Below are positions 34,315-46,343 of a stretch of DNA of 64,000 bases, one piece after another; within the stretch, counting starts at the first letter, position 1; each line of letters opens with the position of its first letter. A program made the position numbers and the translations under genes. The notes under the pieces are model-generated. The model saw only the letters and a program-made list of their open reading frames with translations. It searched no databases and was not told the DNA's origin. Origin of the DNA: Silene conica (Eukaryota; Streptophyta; Magnoliopsida; Caryophyllales; Caryophyllaceae); NCBI GenBank assembly GCA_029255685.2, contig CM055318.2, positions 13,645,001 to 13,709,000 of the forward strand, read 5' to 3'.

Positions 34315-35428
34315 CTAGGTTGTAACCCGTGAAATTCACGGGTCTGTTCTTTAAACTTTAGATGAATATAGTTAATAATATTGGAGATAAGCAAATTAAT
34401 TATTTACTGTGGCCTGTTTTTAACTTTAGATGAATACCGTAATTAATAATATCAAAGAAAGCTGATTAATTATATACATATAAATAAATTTTGAATTATT
34501 TATGACACATGTCGGTATGACGGTATACATGAGCTATCATATAGTTGTTCATTAAGATGATCAAGACTTACAATAGAATTTGTATACTTTTAATTACTCA
34601 TTGCACCATTTTTAAAATATGTAACCCATATTTAAAATAAAGTTTTATATTACATATCGTACAATAAAAGCAAAACGTAAATAATCTGATGAGACTTGAG
34701 TAGTAAATGTATAGTTGGGTTAAAAAACGTATTTTTAATTATATTTATTAAAGATGTTCATATAATAAATAACAGTTATTACGCACGATATCTTACACGA
34801 AGACATTCCAAAATTATTAAATGACCACTCATTTACTATTTACTATATTAAATAAATACTCCGTAGTTGTTAAAATGTTTCGCATTCACGTGAATAGTCA
34901 GATGTCTTACAATAAATCGAAAATGTAGTCTAATAAATCACGACGCTCACATAAGTGTATATACCGACGAAGAGTAATTATTCCGACCCATATTTAATAA
35001 CGATTAAACCATAAAAAAAATGTAGTCTAAAAAATTCTTGTAGGTATTCCGACCCGTAATTATTCCGACCCATATGTAAATCGAAAATGTAGTCTAAAAA
35101 ATACTTGTAGGTATTTTTTTGTTCGGTGATTATGGATTGGTAACTCTAGGATTTAGGCCGTGCTACAGAATTAATCTTCAGCCAAAACTGTCATTATTTA
35201 TTGTTTCAATATATGGAATGAAATCTTGTGATTCCATAGATTTAGTCCGTGAAATCTTGGAATAGTTATACCATTATACCATATCTTGAATGTTATTGGA
35301 CAATAGCTCTAGGATGAATCTAATTGGACAATAGCTCTAGGATGCTTTACAACGCGACACGTAGGACAAAGCTTTTTTCTAGTGATGCCACGTCAGCAGC
35401 TTGGCTTCTGCATTAGATAAATATATGA
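34315..35428 (-). mobile_element. Non-autonomous Helitron, 1114 bp, inverted relative of the previous one
   Basis: On the minus strand it starts TCATATATTTATCTAATGC at 35428 and ends with hairpin CCCGTGAATTTCACGGG, then CTAG at 34315. Its first 200 bp match those of 32781-33692 closely; the interior differs more. Similar sequence (CTTTAATAAT and upstream) occurs on both sides, suggesting insertion into a short host direct repeat. Confidence 0.85.
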
Positions 35429-35649
35429 TTATATGACACAATTAAGATCAGTTTGTATGCTTTAATAATAGTTTATTACAAAAGTAAAAATCCTGAACTC
35501 ATCCTACTGTAAGAATTTCTCATCAATGTTTTAGCCGAAGCAAGCTCTTGACTATCAATTGCCCGAACAATTAAAAAATCATAAATTAAGTCGGCTATAA
35601 TTCAGGCCTAGACAGCTTATTTGTAAATTATTTTTTGACAATTTTTATA

Positions 35650-35951
35650 CTCCCTCCAATTCATAATAACCTTTCTTATTTTCCTTTTTCGTCAATTCAC
35701 AATATCTTTCATATTTCCTTTTTTGGTAAAGTTTTATATACTGTAAATTTTAATCACATCACCCCACCACAATACCCCACAACACTCATAGTTTATACTT
35801 ATTTTAATCACCTTACTCACAACAATACCCCACAATACTCACTCTCTCTCCAATCACCTCATCCAACAACAATATTTTATGTTTATTTCAATCAAACCCT
35901 TCAATTTTGTGCCAATATCGAATAGGGAAGGTTATCCCGAATATGAGGTAG
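35650..35951. mobile_element. Stowaway-like (Tc1/mariner) MITE
   Basis: It is flanked by TA and has ends CTCCCTCCAATTCATAATAA and, inverted, CTACCTCATATTCGGGATAA, both followed by CCTT. The interior is AT-rich with CA-rich repeats (CACAATACCCCACAA). It is non-coding. Confidence 0.75.
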
Positions 35952-36648
35952 TATTAAACAGAATGAGGTTATCCAGGCAACTATTCGAAAACAATTAATT
36001 TCCCGTTTCGGACCTCAACTGTTGTCGGTGAGGTGTACACCATTCGCAACTTAACAGTTGATAACAACACCGGCCTAGACAAATCCACCCCTCATCCATG
36101 TCGTTTAAAATTTGAGTATTCAACAAAAGTTCATTCCACAAATGATCCAGCAATACCAATAAGTCTATATCGATTTACAAGTTTCAACGACAACTTGGAC
36201 GACGGAATTTCCAATACACATTTGTTAGAATTAATTTTTATATTATTTCAATTTTTTGTAATATATAAAACTTAATTATCTTAATTTTGATTTTTTTTTA
36301 AAATTTACATAACTTAAATTACTTAAATTTGTATGTTATAATTTCTTTTTTTAACTATGTCTTAATTATTTCATTTTAATCATGTCTTACAATTGTTACT
36401 TCTATTAACATTAATTATCATGGGTTAGTTTATTAACTTACATAACTTAAAGTTCTCAAATTTGAATGTTATAATTTCCGTATATATATTTTAATGTATA
36501 TATTGATATTATATTATTTCTTTTTTATTTTAAAAAATTAAACATGTTCGAATAAATAGAATTGGTTATATAATAAATAAATTTATTGTCATATTTAGAA
36601 ATAAGTGTACACAACCCCGTAATTTTTCACAGGTGTACACTAGAATAA

Positions 36649-36938
36649 GGGCTTGTTTGGTTGACATAGGGGAATTAAAGTTCCCGGGAACATCAAGATC
36701 ACATGAATTTCCAATTCATGTGAATTCGCAAAAAGTGTTTGGTTCGCATATGGGAAGTTAATTCATGCGGGAAGTTCTATTGACCAAGGGGGGACTTGGT
36801 GAGTAACTTCCCATATAATGGAGGAAGTAAAGTGGGAAGTTCTACTTCCCATGATATTGGCAACCAAACAACAACATAATTTTACACTTTCCGGGAAGTT
36901 CAACATCCCATGATTTTAATGGGTAACCAAACAAGCCC
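36649..36938. mobile_element. Tourist-like (PIF/Harbinger) MITE, 290 bp
   Basis: Terminal inverted repeats GGGCTTGTTTGGTT / AACCAAACAAGCCC are flanked by TAA on both sides (36646-36648, 36939-36941), the usual target duplication of this superfamily. Subterminal GGGAAGTT motifs are repeated inside. A second copy lies at 37853-38110. Confidence 0.88.
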
Positions 36939-37072
36939 TAAATATAATTGGTTTTATAATAAGTAAAATTTATAGTCATCTTTAAAAATAAGGGTACACA
37001 ACCCCGTGATTTTTCACGAGTGTTAACTCATTTTAAATTTAAAACGGATAACAATTATGGTATTGTTTTATT

Positions 37073-37254
37073 GGTTTTTCTAAAATGTGCCCTAATGACA
37101 CACATTAATAAATCGAAAATGGAAAGATTTATGAGATATTCTCACTAATTATGGTAAAACTAAGTTTATACTTGAATTTATCATGAGAATATTTTACAAA
37201 TCTTTCCATATTCGGTTTATTAATGTGTGTCCTTAGGGTACATGTTAGAAAAAC
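37073..37254. mobile_element. Mutator-like hairpin MITE (family C)
   Basis: About 70-bp inverted arms start GGTTTTTCTAAAATGTGCCC on the left and GTTTTTCTAACATGTACCCT on the right read inwards, so nearly the whole 182 bp folds back. Flanks TGTTTTATT and TGTTCTTCT could be a decayed 9-bp duplication. A related element is at 37768-38186. Confidence 0.75.
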
Positions 37255-37767
37255 TGTTCTTCTATTTCAAAAGGTGTGTGAAATATCGTCTTCTGTTTGA
37301 ATTTGAGTCATAATTTGTCACATCAATCAATAATACTTTGTCACATCAATCAATAATGAGTAGGAATGAAATATTGGAATTTCGGAGGTCGGAAGACGGG
37401 AGTGTCAACTATCAAATGTTTTAATTGCGTCATTAATTGTTTGATTGAACCGTAAAAACGGAGGGAAAAGAAGGAGGAAGAAAAAAGGGTAACAAATACT
37501 AAAAAGAGGAGATTATTGACTAAATTTTTTTTCCTTCTAATTGGATACTCTTTTTTTTTAAAAAAAAGAAAACGTTTACATCTACGAGTATGTCCTTTTC
37601 CTACAATTTTCGCTATTCAAATAAAGTTTTAAGTTAATGTTGAACATGGTGTTAGTTTCGGAAAGTGAAAAATTTTGGAAAATTTGGGGGTCAATTAGAG
37701 AACTATTGGAGTTATTTTTTGATCGAGTTGTATTGAATCCGTTTTGGGGTTGATAGTTTTATAATTA

Positions 37768-38186
37768 CGGTTTTCTAACGTGGGTTATAAAAGGAAGACA
37801 TTAATAAACTTAATTTGTTAAGATTTGCAAAATATTCTCATAAAAAATATAAGGGCTTGTTTGGTTGACATAAGGTAATTAAAGTTTTCGAGAACTTCAA
37901 GATCACATAAATTCGCAAAAAGTGTTTGGTTCGCATATGAGAAGTCAATTCATGTGAGAAGTTCTAATGTCCAAGGGAGACTTGGCGAGTGAAGTAAATT
38001 CATGTGGGGAGTTCTATTTCCCATGATCTTAACAACCAAACAACATCATGATTTTACACTTTCTAGTAAGTTCAACATCCCATGATTTTAATGGGTAACC
38101 AAACAAGCCATAGTAAAAATATTTTATAAATCTTTCCCTATTCAACCTATTAATGTATGCGCTTAGGGCACACGTTAGAAAATCCG
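37768..38186. mobile_element. Family-C Mutator-like MITE interrupted by a Tourist-like MITE
   Basis: Ends CGGTTTTCTAACGTG and (inverted) CGGATTTTCTAACGTG are flanked by TTATAATTA (37759-37767) and TTATAATAA (38187-38195), a 9-bp duplication with one mismatch. The Tourist-like element 37853-38110, with ends GGGCTTGTTTGGTTGAC and GTAACCAAACAAGCC, is nested near the centre. Confidence 0.82.
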
Positions 38187-38195
38187 TTATAATAA

Positions 38196-39359
38196 GGAAG
38201 TGTTTGGTTCAAACATAAAAGGTACTCCCTCCTATTCAGCCTATTATTCCCCTTTCTTTTTAGACCAACATTAAGAAAATGAATTTAGACCACACACGTC
38301 GCTCTACCCCACATGAAATTGAATTTATACCACAAAAAACTTCACAAATAAAAAAAAAGAGGGAAGAAAACGTGATTATCATCAATAAGAAAAGAGAGAA
38401 AAATAGGCTAAATATACTTTTCAATTTAATATTGTAATATTAATTATGAGTAGTTAACTTGCGTCTCCTCTTGGACTACGTTTTGCGAGAAAGTTCTATT
38501 ATATTATCCAACTAAAACCTCCTTTATTGGAAAGTAATAAGTTTTCATTTTTTAATTATATTTTATGCTTTACAAGTTATAAGTCAAATTTTTAATATTA
38601 ATTTGTTCTTATATATCTTATTATATTTATGTACTTTTTGATTTTTTTAACTATTTACATATACACTCCATACGTTTAGTACATCATAAAACTTTAGTTG
38701 ATCCTTCCTCAAAATTAAAATTAAACAATTCCGTAAATTTTCATGGGTGTTACGCTAATTAAAACCTTAATGACTAACATATACTTCGTATAATAAAGGC
38801 ATGTGCTTGATCTCCCTTACATCTTCAATATATTGGTTGACTTGCGCACATAACAAATAGGGCTTATGAAAGTTTGTTATAGTCTTGCGAAAAATAAATT
38901 ATCTGAAAAGTACAATATCAATAAATCACAAATAGGATCTTACACCCAGATGTATAGAAGCACAGTACATCAGGCCCACCTGATATATAATTTTCTAATT
39001 TTCTATTAGAGCCCAATACAAAACAAATATTTAATTATCAATCAACGTAAACATTTTCTTAATTCTCCTTTGACGACAGTCACAACAAATTTCTCTCCTA
39101 CCAAAATTTGATTCGAAGATGGCAGAAGGGAAACGATTGGTATGTTCAACAAGGCGGAAAAATGCATCGAATAATATTTCATTGAACGAGAAGCAAATTT
39201 GCATCGACATCAAAAAGGAAAAACGCATCACACAATACTAATTTGAGGTAAATATTTACACCAATCATAACCCTAATGAATATTTACACCAATCATAACC
39301 CTAATGAATATTTAGGGTAAATTTTCTGACCTTAAAGCACTTAACAAATGAATATTTAC
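38196..39359. other. Intergenic, no gene seen
   Basis: The stretch is AT-rich. It starts with a CTCCCTCC-type end (about 38223) without an identified partner, and otherwise shows no terminal repeats, genes or RNA genes I can support. Confidence 0.55.
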
Positions 39360-40055
39360 GATAAGAATATGATCTAACGTAAAAAGAATACGAGCTAATA
39401 TAAAAAGAATACGAGCTAATATTAGAAGAATACGAGCTAATATAAAAAATAACGAGTTATTAAAATAAGAATGCGAGCTAATATTAAAAGAATACGAGCT
39501 AATATTAAAAGAATACTAGCTAATATAAAAAAATTATGAGTTATTAAGATAAAAATATGAGCTATTGATATAAGAATACGAGCTATTAAGATAAGAATAC
39601 GAGCTATTAATATAAGAATATGAGCTAATGTAAAAAGTATGCGAGTTTAAGAAAATCACAAAGTAAAAAAAATACGAGCACAAAAGAATGCAAGTTATTA
39701 CCCTAAAAATACGAGCTAATATTAAAAGAATACGAGCTAATATAAAATAAGAATACGAGCTATTGAGATAAGAATACGAGCTATTAATATAAGAATATGA
39801 GCTAATGTAAAAAAATGCGAGTTTAAGAAAATCAAAAACTAAAAAATCACAAAAGAATGCAAGTTATTACTCTAACAATACGAGCTAATATTAAAAGAAT
39901 ACGAGCTAATATAAAAAAACTACGAGTTACTAAGATAAGAATACGAATTATTAATATAAAAAAAAATGAGTTATTAAGATAAGAATACGAGCTATTAATA
40001 TAAGAATACGAGCTATTATTATAAGAATACGAGCTAATGTAAAAAAGAATATGGA
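39360..40055. repeat. Minisatellite of about thirty 20-bp units
   Basis: Units resemble AAGAATACGAGCTAATATAA, with the core ACGAGCTA or ACGAGTTA. A higher-order repeat of about 176 bp is visible: the segment around GCGAGTTTAAGAAAATCA recurs at 39641 and 39817. The array is non-coding and A-rich. A few related degenerate units appear at 50885-50945. Confidence 0.9.
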
Positions 40056-40995
40056 CAAATAAAATAAAAAAAATAAAAAATTACCTTGACATAATAATTA
40101 AATAAATTGAAAGATGGGATATAATAACTAATGAGAAAAATCAATTACTGATGATGGATGAAGATCAGTTAGAAAAATAGGGAAGAAGTTACATTTAAAA
40201 AAAAAAAGGAAGGTGGAGAAGAATGAGATTACTGACTTTTTTTTCAAAAATAATTAAGAAAATGACTAAAATAACCCCAGATGGTGGTATAGTCCATGAA
40301 TTGTCAATAAATATATATAAGAACATGATCGCAGAAGTACAACGCAAATTTAACGTTAAAACAATGCAGTAAAAATGCAACATATTTGCCATATTACATA
40401 CTTCGTAAGTAATATGGTACTTGGTCCATCATCATCTTAAACTAAAGACAAATTATACCTTTTAAATGAGAATTTGTAAAAACTATCATCATTATTTTGG
40501 AAAAGCTTTATTCCTTCATACGGAGTATATTTAACCGGAGAAATGAACTCTTGTCACTTTCGTACCTCAATTTGTAGTACTAGTTTTCAATAAAAACTGC
40601 AAACCCATAACAAAATATTTGTAAATAGAAGTGTGTTTCTCAAAATTGAACATGACTATTACCAATTTACGACGCTAGCCAGTATATATAGCCAGTCAAT
40701 TACGAAACGTAAGTTGGTCTTTAATGCGTCCGTCAATTAGAGGGTTGGGTGGCTTGAAATGATTTGTTATGGCATCGTTTGGAAATTGCAATAGAGTCAC
40801 ACGGCAAGACGCAACAAACATGAAACATCCAATAATATAAGTACACCACGCAATAATTTCGTACCTTTACAAGACCCCATCCCCGACTAACTATCAAGTA
40901 TGAACATATGTTACACGACCCGTCCTATTCCTATCTAAACTGGAAGTAATGTATTAACTCATCAACCTATGGAAAACGTTGCCTTTCGATAATAA
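40056..40995. other. Intergenic, no gene seen
   Basis: No open frame, repeat or RNA gene is supported in this stretch, which separates the minisatellite from a Helitron end. Confidence 0.55.
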
Positions 40996-41038
40996 CTAGT
41001 GTTAAATCCGTGCAAAAAATGTACGGGTCGAAATAATA

Positions 41039-41849
41039 CTCCCTCCTATCCAAAATAAATGTACCGTTCTTCATTTTTCTTTATTTGTCAAATTGTCCTG
41101 TTATACTATTTGGACTGTTTTATTACCTTTTTAGATTTCACTATTTATATTTTTTACCCACCCACCCCTAACCCAATATAATACCTTCTCTCTCCAATCT
41201 AAATATCCCTGCCCTACCTAGAGCTGGCAAAAGCTGACCCGACCCGATGAACCCGACCCGACCTACCCGAAACCCGACGCGATACAACCCGAGAATTGGG
41301 CGACCCGAAACCGAACTGACCCAACCTGAACCGACCCGCTAACCGATATCAGCATTATTTTGTCCAACCCGAACTCGACCCGAACCGAACCGACCCGGCC
41401 TGTGACCCGATATTTCTCAACCCGATAGATGACTTTATAATGAACTGGCTTAATAATGGTTTAAATGACACCAAATTGATAATTCTTCTTAATTATTTTA
41501 ACTTAAACTTCAATTAATACATCTATCCATTAATTAAACATAAAATTATCATCTAAAACTAAATATATAAGATAAAATATATGTCAATAACCTGACCCGC
41601 TAATGACCCAACCCGAATGGTAACCCATGATGACCCGACCCGAAGATGACCCGACATGACCCGAACCGACCCGAACCCGTCCTAACCCGACATAACCCGA
41701 ACCCGATATGACCCGACCTGCTTTGACCCGACCCGTAATCGACCCGAGTGACCCGATTGCCACCTCTAAGTCCCTACCCAACCCAAAATACACAATCCAT
41801 AATGTTCAACTCACTAGTAATTGGGACACTTATCTTGAGTAGGAGGGAA
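41039..41849. mobile_element. Stowaway-like element with a CCCGA-rich insert
   Basis: Ends CTCCCTCCTATCCAAAATAA and (inverted) TTCCCTCCTACTCAAGATAA are flanked by TA on both sides. The interior from about 41220 to 41768 is bounded by AGAGCTGGCAA and TTGCCACCTCT and rich in ACCCGA repeats on one strand. It looks like a hAT-type MITE nested in the Stowaway-like element, but I see no clear 8-bp duplication. Confidence 0.7.
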
Positions 41850-42036
41850 TAATTGTTATTAAATGATGCAGAAAAACATAATTGAGCAGGGTTAATTTGC
41901 AATACCGAAATAATCCAATAAGTTTGTAGTTAACGTACAAATTAATTAAAGTACTAATCAACTACCATACGATGCAAATGAAACAAACGATGCAAATTAT
42001 CCTACAATTTTATAAGTAATATAAACTTTACAAATA

Positions 42037-42222
42037 CTAAAAAATTTCACGGTAAACTACGTTGGTTGTAGTACTCGATGTACGCTTGTTATTGACGCAA
42101 ATCAATAGTTTCTGGCCTTGTTTGTTAGTAACCTTAGAGATTGTTACATAAAGTTGTCTATGACTGAAGACCGGCCTTGAAAGATAAATGCTCACATGAA
42201 CATTGATAGGTAAGACACGGGT
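42037..42222 (-). pseudogene. C-terminal remnant of a Helitron PIF1-type helicase
   Basis: The minus-strand reading contains VSIYLSRPVFSHRQLYVTIS and ends with TTTNVVYREIF. These match the C-terminal end of RepHel helicases of plant Helitrons, where an arginine-finger-like SRPVFSHGQLYVA motif and a terminal NVVYKEVF are typical. Only about 60 residues are recognisable; the Rep domain and the rest of the helicase are missing, so it is a fragment. It is the only Helitron coding sequence I found in the window, so the other Helitrons must be mobilised from elsewhere. Confidence 0.85.
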
Positions 42223-42625
42223 GCTCATAATTTTATTGCAATTCTTACTCATATTATGGACACAATATATTACGTAGTATAATAGCTCATCTATGGTTAA
42301 TAACTCGAAATTAATTACTCCGTAAATCATTATATATTCACTATCACGATATATATTCATTTAAAATTTTGAAAGTAGTCCGTGAATTTCACGATTTTAA
42401 ACCTAGTTATAGTTCATTAAGATCCGGCAATGCACTATACACCCCTTACAAAATTTATGGCTCACAAGCTAATGATCATGCTTAATCTTTTGGATCAAGA
42501 GTACTTGCGGCCCATTAATATTAAGGCCACAAGGCCCGCCTAACATTAAAACAAACACATTACTACTTTGTTTTCAAAATATAGATGTTCTTTTAAGAAA
42601 AAACATATTGCAAAATATAAGTTAA

Positions 42626-44119
42626 CTAGTTTTAATCCCGTGCAAATTTCACGGGATTGTAGGTTCAAGTATTGTTATTTATAAATAATGATTAGTCATA
42701 TTTTCGATTTTCGATTTGTAATATAATTTTATGTGATCGATTTACTAAAAATATTATAATATTAACATACAGTTTATATTCAAAGTATATCAAAACGCAA
42801 TCAATCTATATAAATTTGAAATATCATAACAGAATTACAATATACAATGATAAGTAAATGTTAATACAAAAATCTCAAAATTTTCTTCATTATATATGCA
42901 TTTTTCATCGTTACAACACACTCATAAATCAGAGTTGTCAACATGTCGAATTCTTTAGAGATGGTTTGAAAGCCGATAGTTTCAACTTACCTCATTCAAA
43001 ATAATGAAATAGGTTGGTCCTACTTTAGGGGATCAATATAGTTTTTTACCTTATCAGAGAAACAAGATATGACTACCCAAAACCTGTCATTACTCGTGCT
43101 TTTGTAAATATTAAGTATCTATTATGGTACTTTTCTTTTGCAATTTCAATATCCCATTTTTTTTTATCGTTATTAATTTAATATTTGGAGCGTTAATTTC
43201 AAATAATATTTATGTGATGCTTTTCACGTAAAATCTTGAATAGTTACTTTTTACCGTAATTAAAATTTTCATCCACGAAATTTTATCCTAGAACTTTGTG
43301 GGTTTTTTTTCGTATTTTTATCATCGTCTTCTTTTGTAGTTTTAAATAAACTTTTTAGATTAGTTATTGTGTTTAATATTTTTGACATGCTGATATTGAT
43401 ACGATTATCATGAAAAATAAATGTATGTTTGTTATTTATATACAAAATTAAAAATGAATATAACTTTTTTTGATTTACTTTATATAGTTTAACTAACATT
43501 TTTGGTCATATTATTGTCAAAAATACTTTAAAGTAACTAATTTTAGGATGTTATTTATTTGATTAACTTGATTTGTTAAAATTGAAAATAAAAATAATAC
43601 TAAATAACATACAAAATATTATATAATATTTAATTTTATGTTATACAAATTGACCCTTTTTCGTAGGAATTCATGTTTACGAATTTATATAAAAATGTTA
43701 CGTAATATTTATGAAATTACGATATCAGACATTTATTTAGAATATCGGGCGGTTATGACTCCGGAAATTCATCAAACACAATGCGGACCCACCTGAGAGA
43801 ATTAAAAAAATAAAAATAAATTGTTGTCTAATCGTTTTAGACGGGACATATATATTCGATTATATAATATTTAATTTTATGTTATACAAAATGACTTTTT
43901 TTCGTAAGAATTCATGTTTACGAATTTATATAAAAATGTTACGTAATATTTCTGAAACTACGATATCGGACATTTATTTAGAATATCGGGCGGTTATGAC
44001 TCAGAAAATTCATTAAACACATTGTGGGACCCTCCCGAGAGAATTAAAAAAAAAATCAAAACTTGCGTTGATGACGTGGCTCAACCAGGGCTTCTGAAAT
44101 GTTTCTACAATTATATAGA
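42626..44119 (-). mobile_element. Non-autonomous Helitron, 1494 bp
   Basis: On the minus strand it starts A^TCTATATAATTGTAG at 44119 and ends with arms CCCGTG ... CACGGG, then ATTAAAACTAG^T at 42626. A segment of about 195 bp inside is present twice with a period of about 242 bp (from about 43624 and 43866). It has no coding capacity. Confidence 0.85.
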
Positions 44120-44294
44120 TAAGATGTCATTTCTCAATGTATTCTATTTACATCATCCCAACGCTAATGTCTACAAAAACTGAGGTTCCAGTGATAAAAC
44201 GGTGCGTCTTATTGTAAACAGACACTATCCGTTAGAAGTTGAAAACGAATAATGTTCTCTCATAATATCACAAAAGTAGCATAAATTGAGTGCT

Positions 44295-46005
44295 TGATAA
44301 CTCCGTTATCCACGCGCTTTCCATACCTAATTACTCTTTCTTGTAGCCCGTTTTCTTACTTTTTATGTGCTTTTCCGTGTTTAATTTGCATATAACGCTC
44401 AACTTGCCTTGTTGGGAGGTTATTTCGGGTTTTGGTTGTGTTTGTCGATTTTTGTAGGGATACGACTAGGGCCAACAAGCACCCACCTGAACAAGAAGCA
44501 ACCCACGGACCCATTTGACAACCTAAGGCCCAACACAAACCTATGGATAGCCCAAAACAGAGAAATAAGGAAGTTAACTGAAGGCGCCTTGAGTACCGTG
44601 CTGTTCCTCTCCAGGGAAGAAGGCACCGTGCCCTCAGAGCCGTGCCTTGCGGTTCTTTGCCGTGCGGTTCCTCTCCAGGGAAGAAGGTGTCGTGCCCTCC
44701 TTGCCGTGCCTTGCGGTTCTTGCCGTGCCCAGCTCAAATTTTGCGCGGATCTTTGTTTACTTGAACGACATTGTATTGGGTCGTTTTGCTATTTCGTAAC
44801 CTAGTATATAAGCCCATTTCCTTCTGTTTTCACTGTACACCCTACCTCTATTTCAAGTTTTAGTAAGAGAAACACATTTCCTTTGTAATTTGCAACAAAT
44901 CTTTAATCAATTTCAATAGTTATCAAGCTTTTTTTGTTCTTTTGCTTCATTGTTCTTCCTAGTTGGTATATTTCTTATCTCTTTCTTTATTTTGTCAATT
45001 GTTTACATTTTAGTTGATTTAGGAGTTTGAATTTTTCACTTAGCTTGTTCACAAAGTTTCTTCCTTTGTGCTTGATTATTGTTAGTTTTGATTTATTTTG
45101 CCTTAGATCATTGTTGTAGTTGGTTTTTGCATGTTTGATAGTAAGAATTTATCCTTCATCATGTTTAATCACAAAGTGTCATCTTTTGTTATGAATTTGA
45201 GTTCCTTAGTTATGACTAGTGAGTAGTCTCATACTAGGACTCGATTAGCTCCATCATGGGTGTTTCATTTTATTGATTTCTCACTAGATTAGTCCTTGGG
45301 TTTGGCTTGTGAGGGTGGACTAGGGGATTTGGCTTGTTTATGGGTTTTTGCGGGTTTCATTGACTCTAGACCCTTGTCCATCGGCGAGAGTCGGTTAGGT
45401 TGGGAGTCGGGTTGGCTTGCTTGACCCTATTGTCTACCTAGGTTGAGACCAAAAGGGAGAACCGTGGGAGGACCCCCTAGTCTAGCGTTTGAAATCAACC
45501 TTCGAGAGGAGGGGAGGGATGACCCGGAAATCAACGTGGGTATTAAACTTAGGACATCGACTTTCGAACCCGAGAGGGGGGTTAGTCGGGATTGCTAGTG
45601 TCTTATAGTGAGCCAGAGAGGGAGTCTATGAGCGAATTATAGGCGTTTTCCCCCTTATAAGCCATACCCGTTTACTAGTTAAGAGAGATCATAATCATGA
45701 ACGCTTATGGTGGAGTGAAATCGGGCCCTAGGCTTTTCTTTATTGCTTTTATCTTTATTTCATTGTTTGCTTGTTTGATTCCTTAATTTAGTAGTCTTAG
45801 TTTAATTTATTTTTAGTTTAGTTAATTAGTTTAAGGTTATATCCATCTTATTGTTTTGCTTAGCTAACTTGCAATTTGAGACCGACTAGTACTCGACCTT
45901 GACCTCCCTGTGGATCGACCTCGACTACCCTACTACATTAGTTTAGTAGTTGAGTTTTATAAATGTTTGTTTGATGTGGGGGAGGGCGACAAACCCCGCT
46001 TATCA
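44295..46005 (+). mobile_element. Solo LTR, 1711 bp, Ty3-like
   Basis: It starts TGATAACTCCGTTATCC and ends CCGCTTATCA, with target duplication GTGCT on both sides (44290-44294, 46006-46010). A TATA box (TATATAAG) at about 44804 indicates plus orientation. Near 44594-44730 a GC-rich segment repeats (GCGGTTCCTCTCCAGGGAAG). The stretch CCCTGTGGATCGACCTCGAC near the 3' end is common in U5 of plant Ty3 elements. No internal region remains. Confidence 0.9.
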
Positions 46006-46010
46006 GTGCT

Positions 46011-46343
46011 CCATTTACATATTACCAAATAAACATTATCTATCTTAAGTTTATGATAACGTCCATTTTTTAATGAGAATTTCTGATGATAAATTAAGCT
46101 AAATGGACCACTAAAATGCATTTACCCCTCTAAAATGCATTGATTATGTGTAATTTGATTATACGAATACCTATATTATTAATTTATTTTAACTTGGATT
46201 GGATTACTTTAGATTTGGCCGGAGTATATAGTATCTACTATATAATACTTTAATTTTTGATAAATTGTTGAACAAAAAACCTAATTGATTCTATATAACT
46301 CTTAAACCATAAAAACCACATTGAGTTAGTCATAATATATCTA
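46011..46343. other. Short AT-rich spacer
   Basis: Nothing recognisable lies between the solo LTR and the next Helitron. Confidence 0.6.

Larger units (their letters stand above)
40996..42406. mobile_element. Segment bounded by two Helitron 3' ends facing outward
   Basis: At the left, CTAG (40996-40999) lies next to an arm pair CCGTGC ... GTACGGG-like (41007-41028), i.e. a minus-strand 3' end. At the right, the hairpin CCGTGAATTTCACG with CTAG^T (about 42380-42406) is a plus-strand 3' end. A helicase remnant on the minus strand (42037-42222) belongs to the left-facing Helitron. Matching 5' ends were not found. Confidence 0.6.

Noticed and set aside
35635-36275. Two plus-strand open frames of 80-96 codons
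   Set aside because: The first is largely a Stowaway-like MITE; the second has no recognisable domain or splice context.
36600-37020. Further CCCCGTGATTTTTCACG-like hairpins as Helitron ends
   Set aside because: Neither is followed by a proper CTAG^T end and no 5' partner was found.
44409-44804. 131-codon open frame and its antisense partner
   Set aside because: They lie in a GC-rich repeated segment of a solo LTR; no domain and no gene structure.
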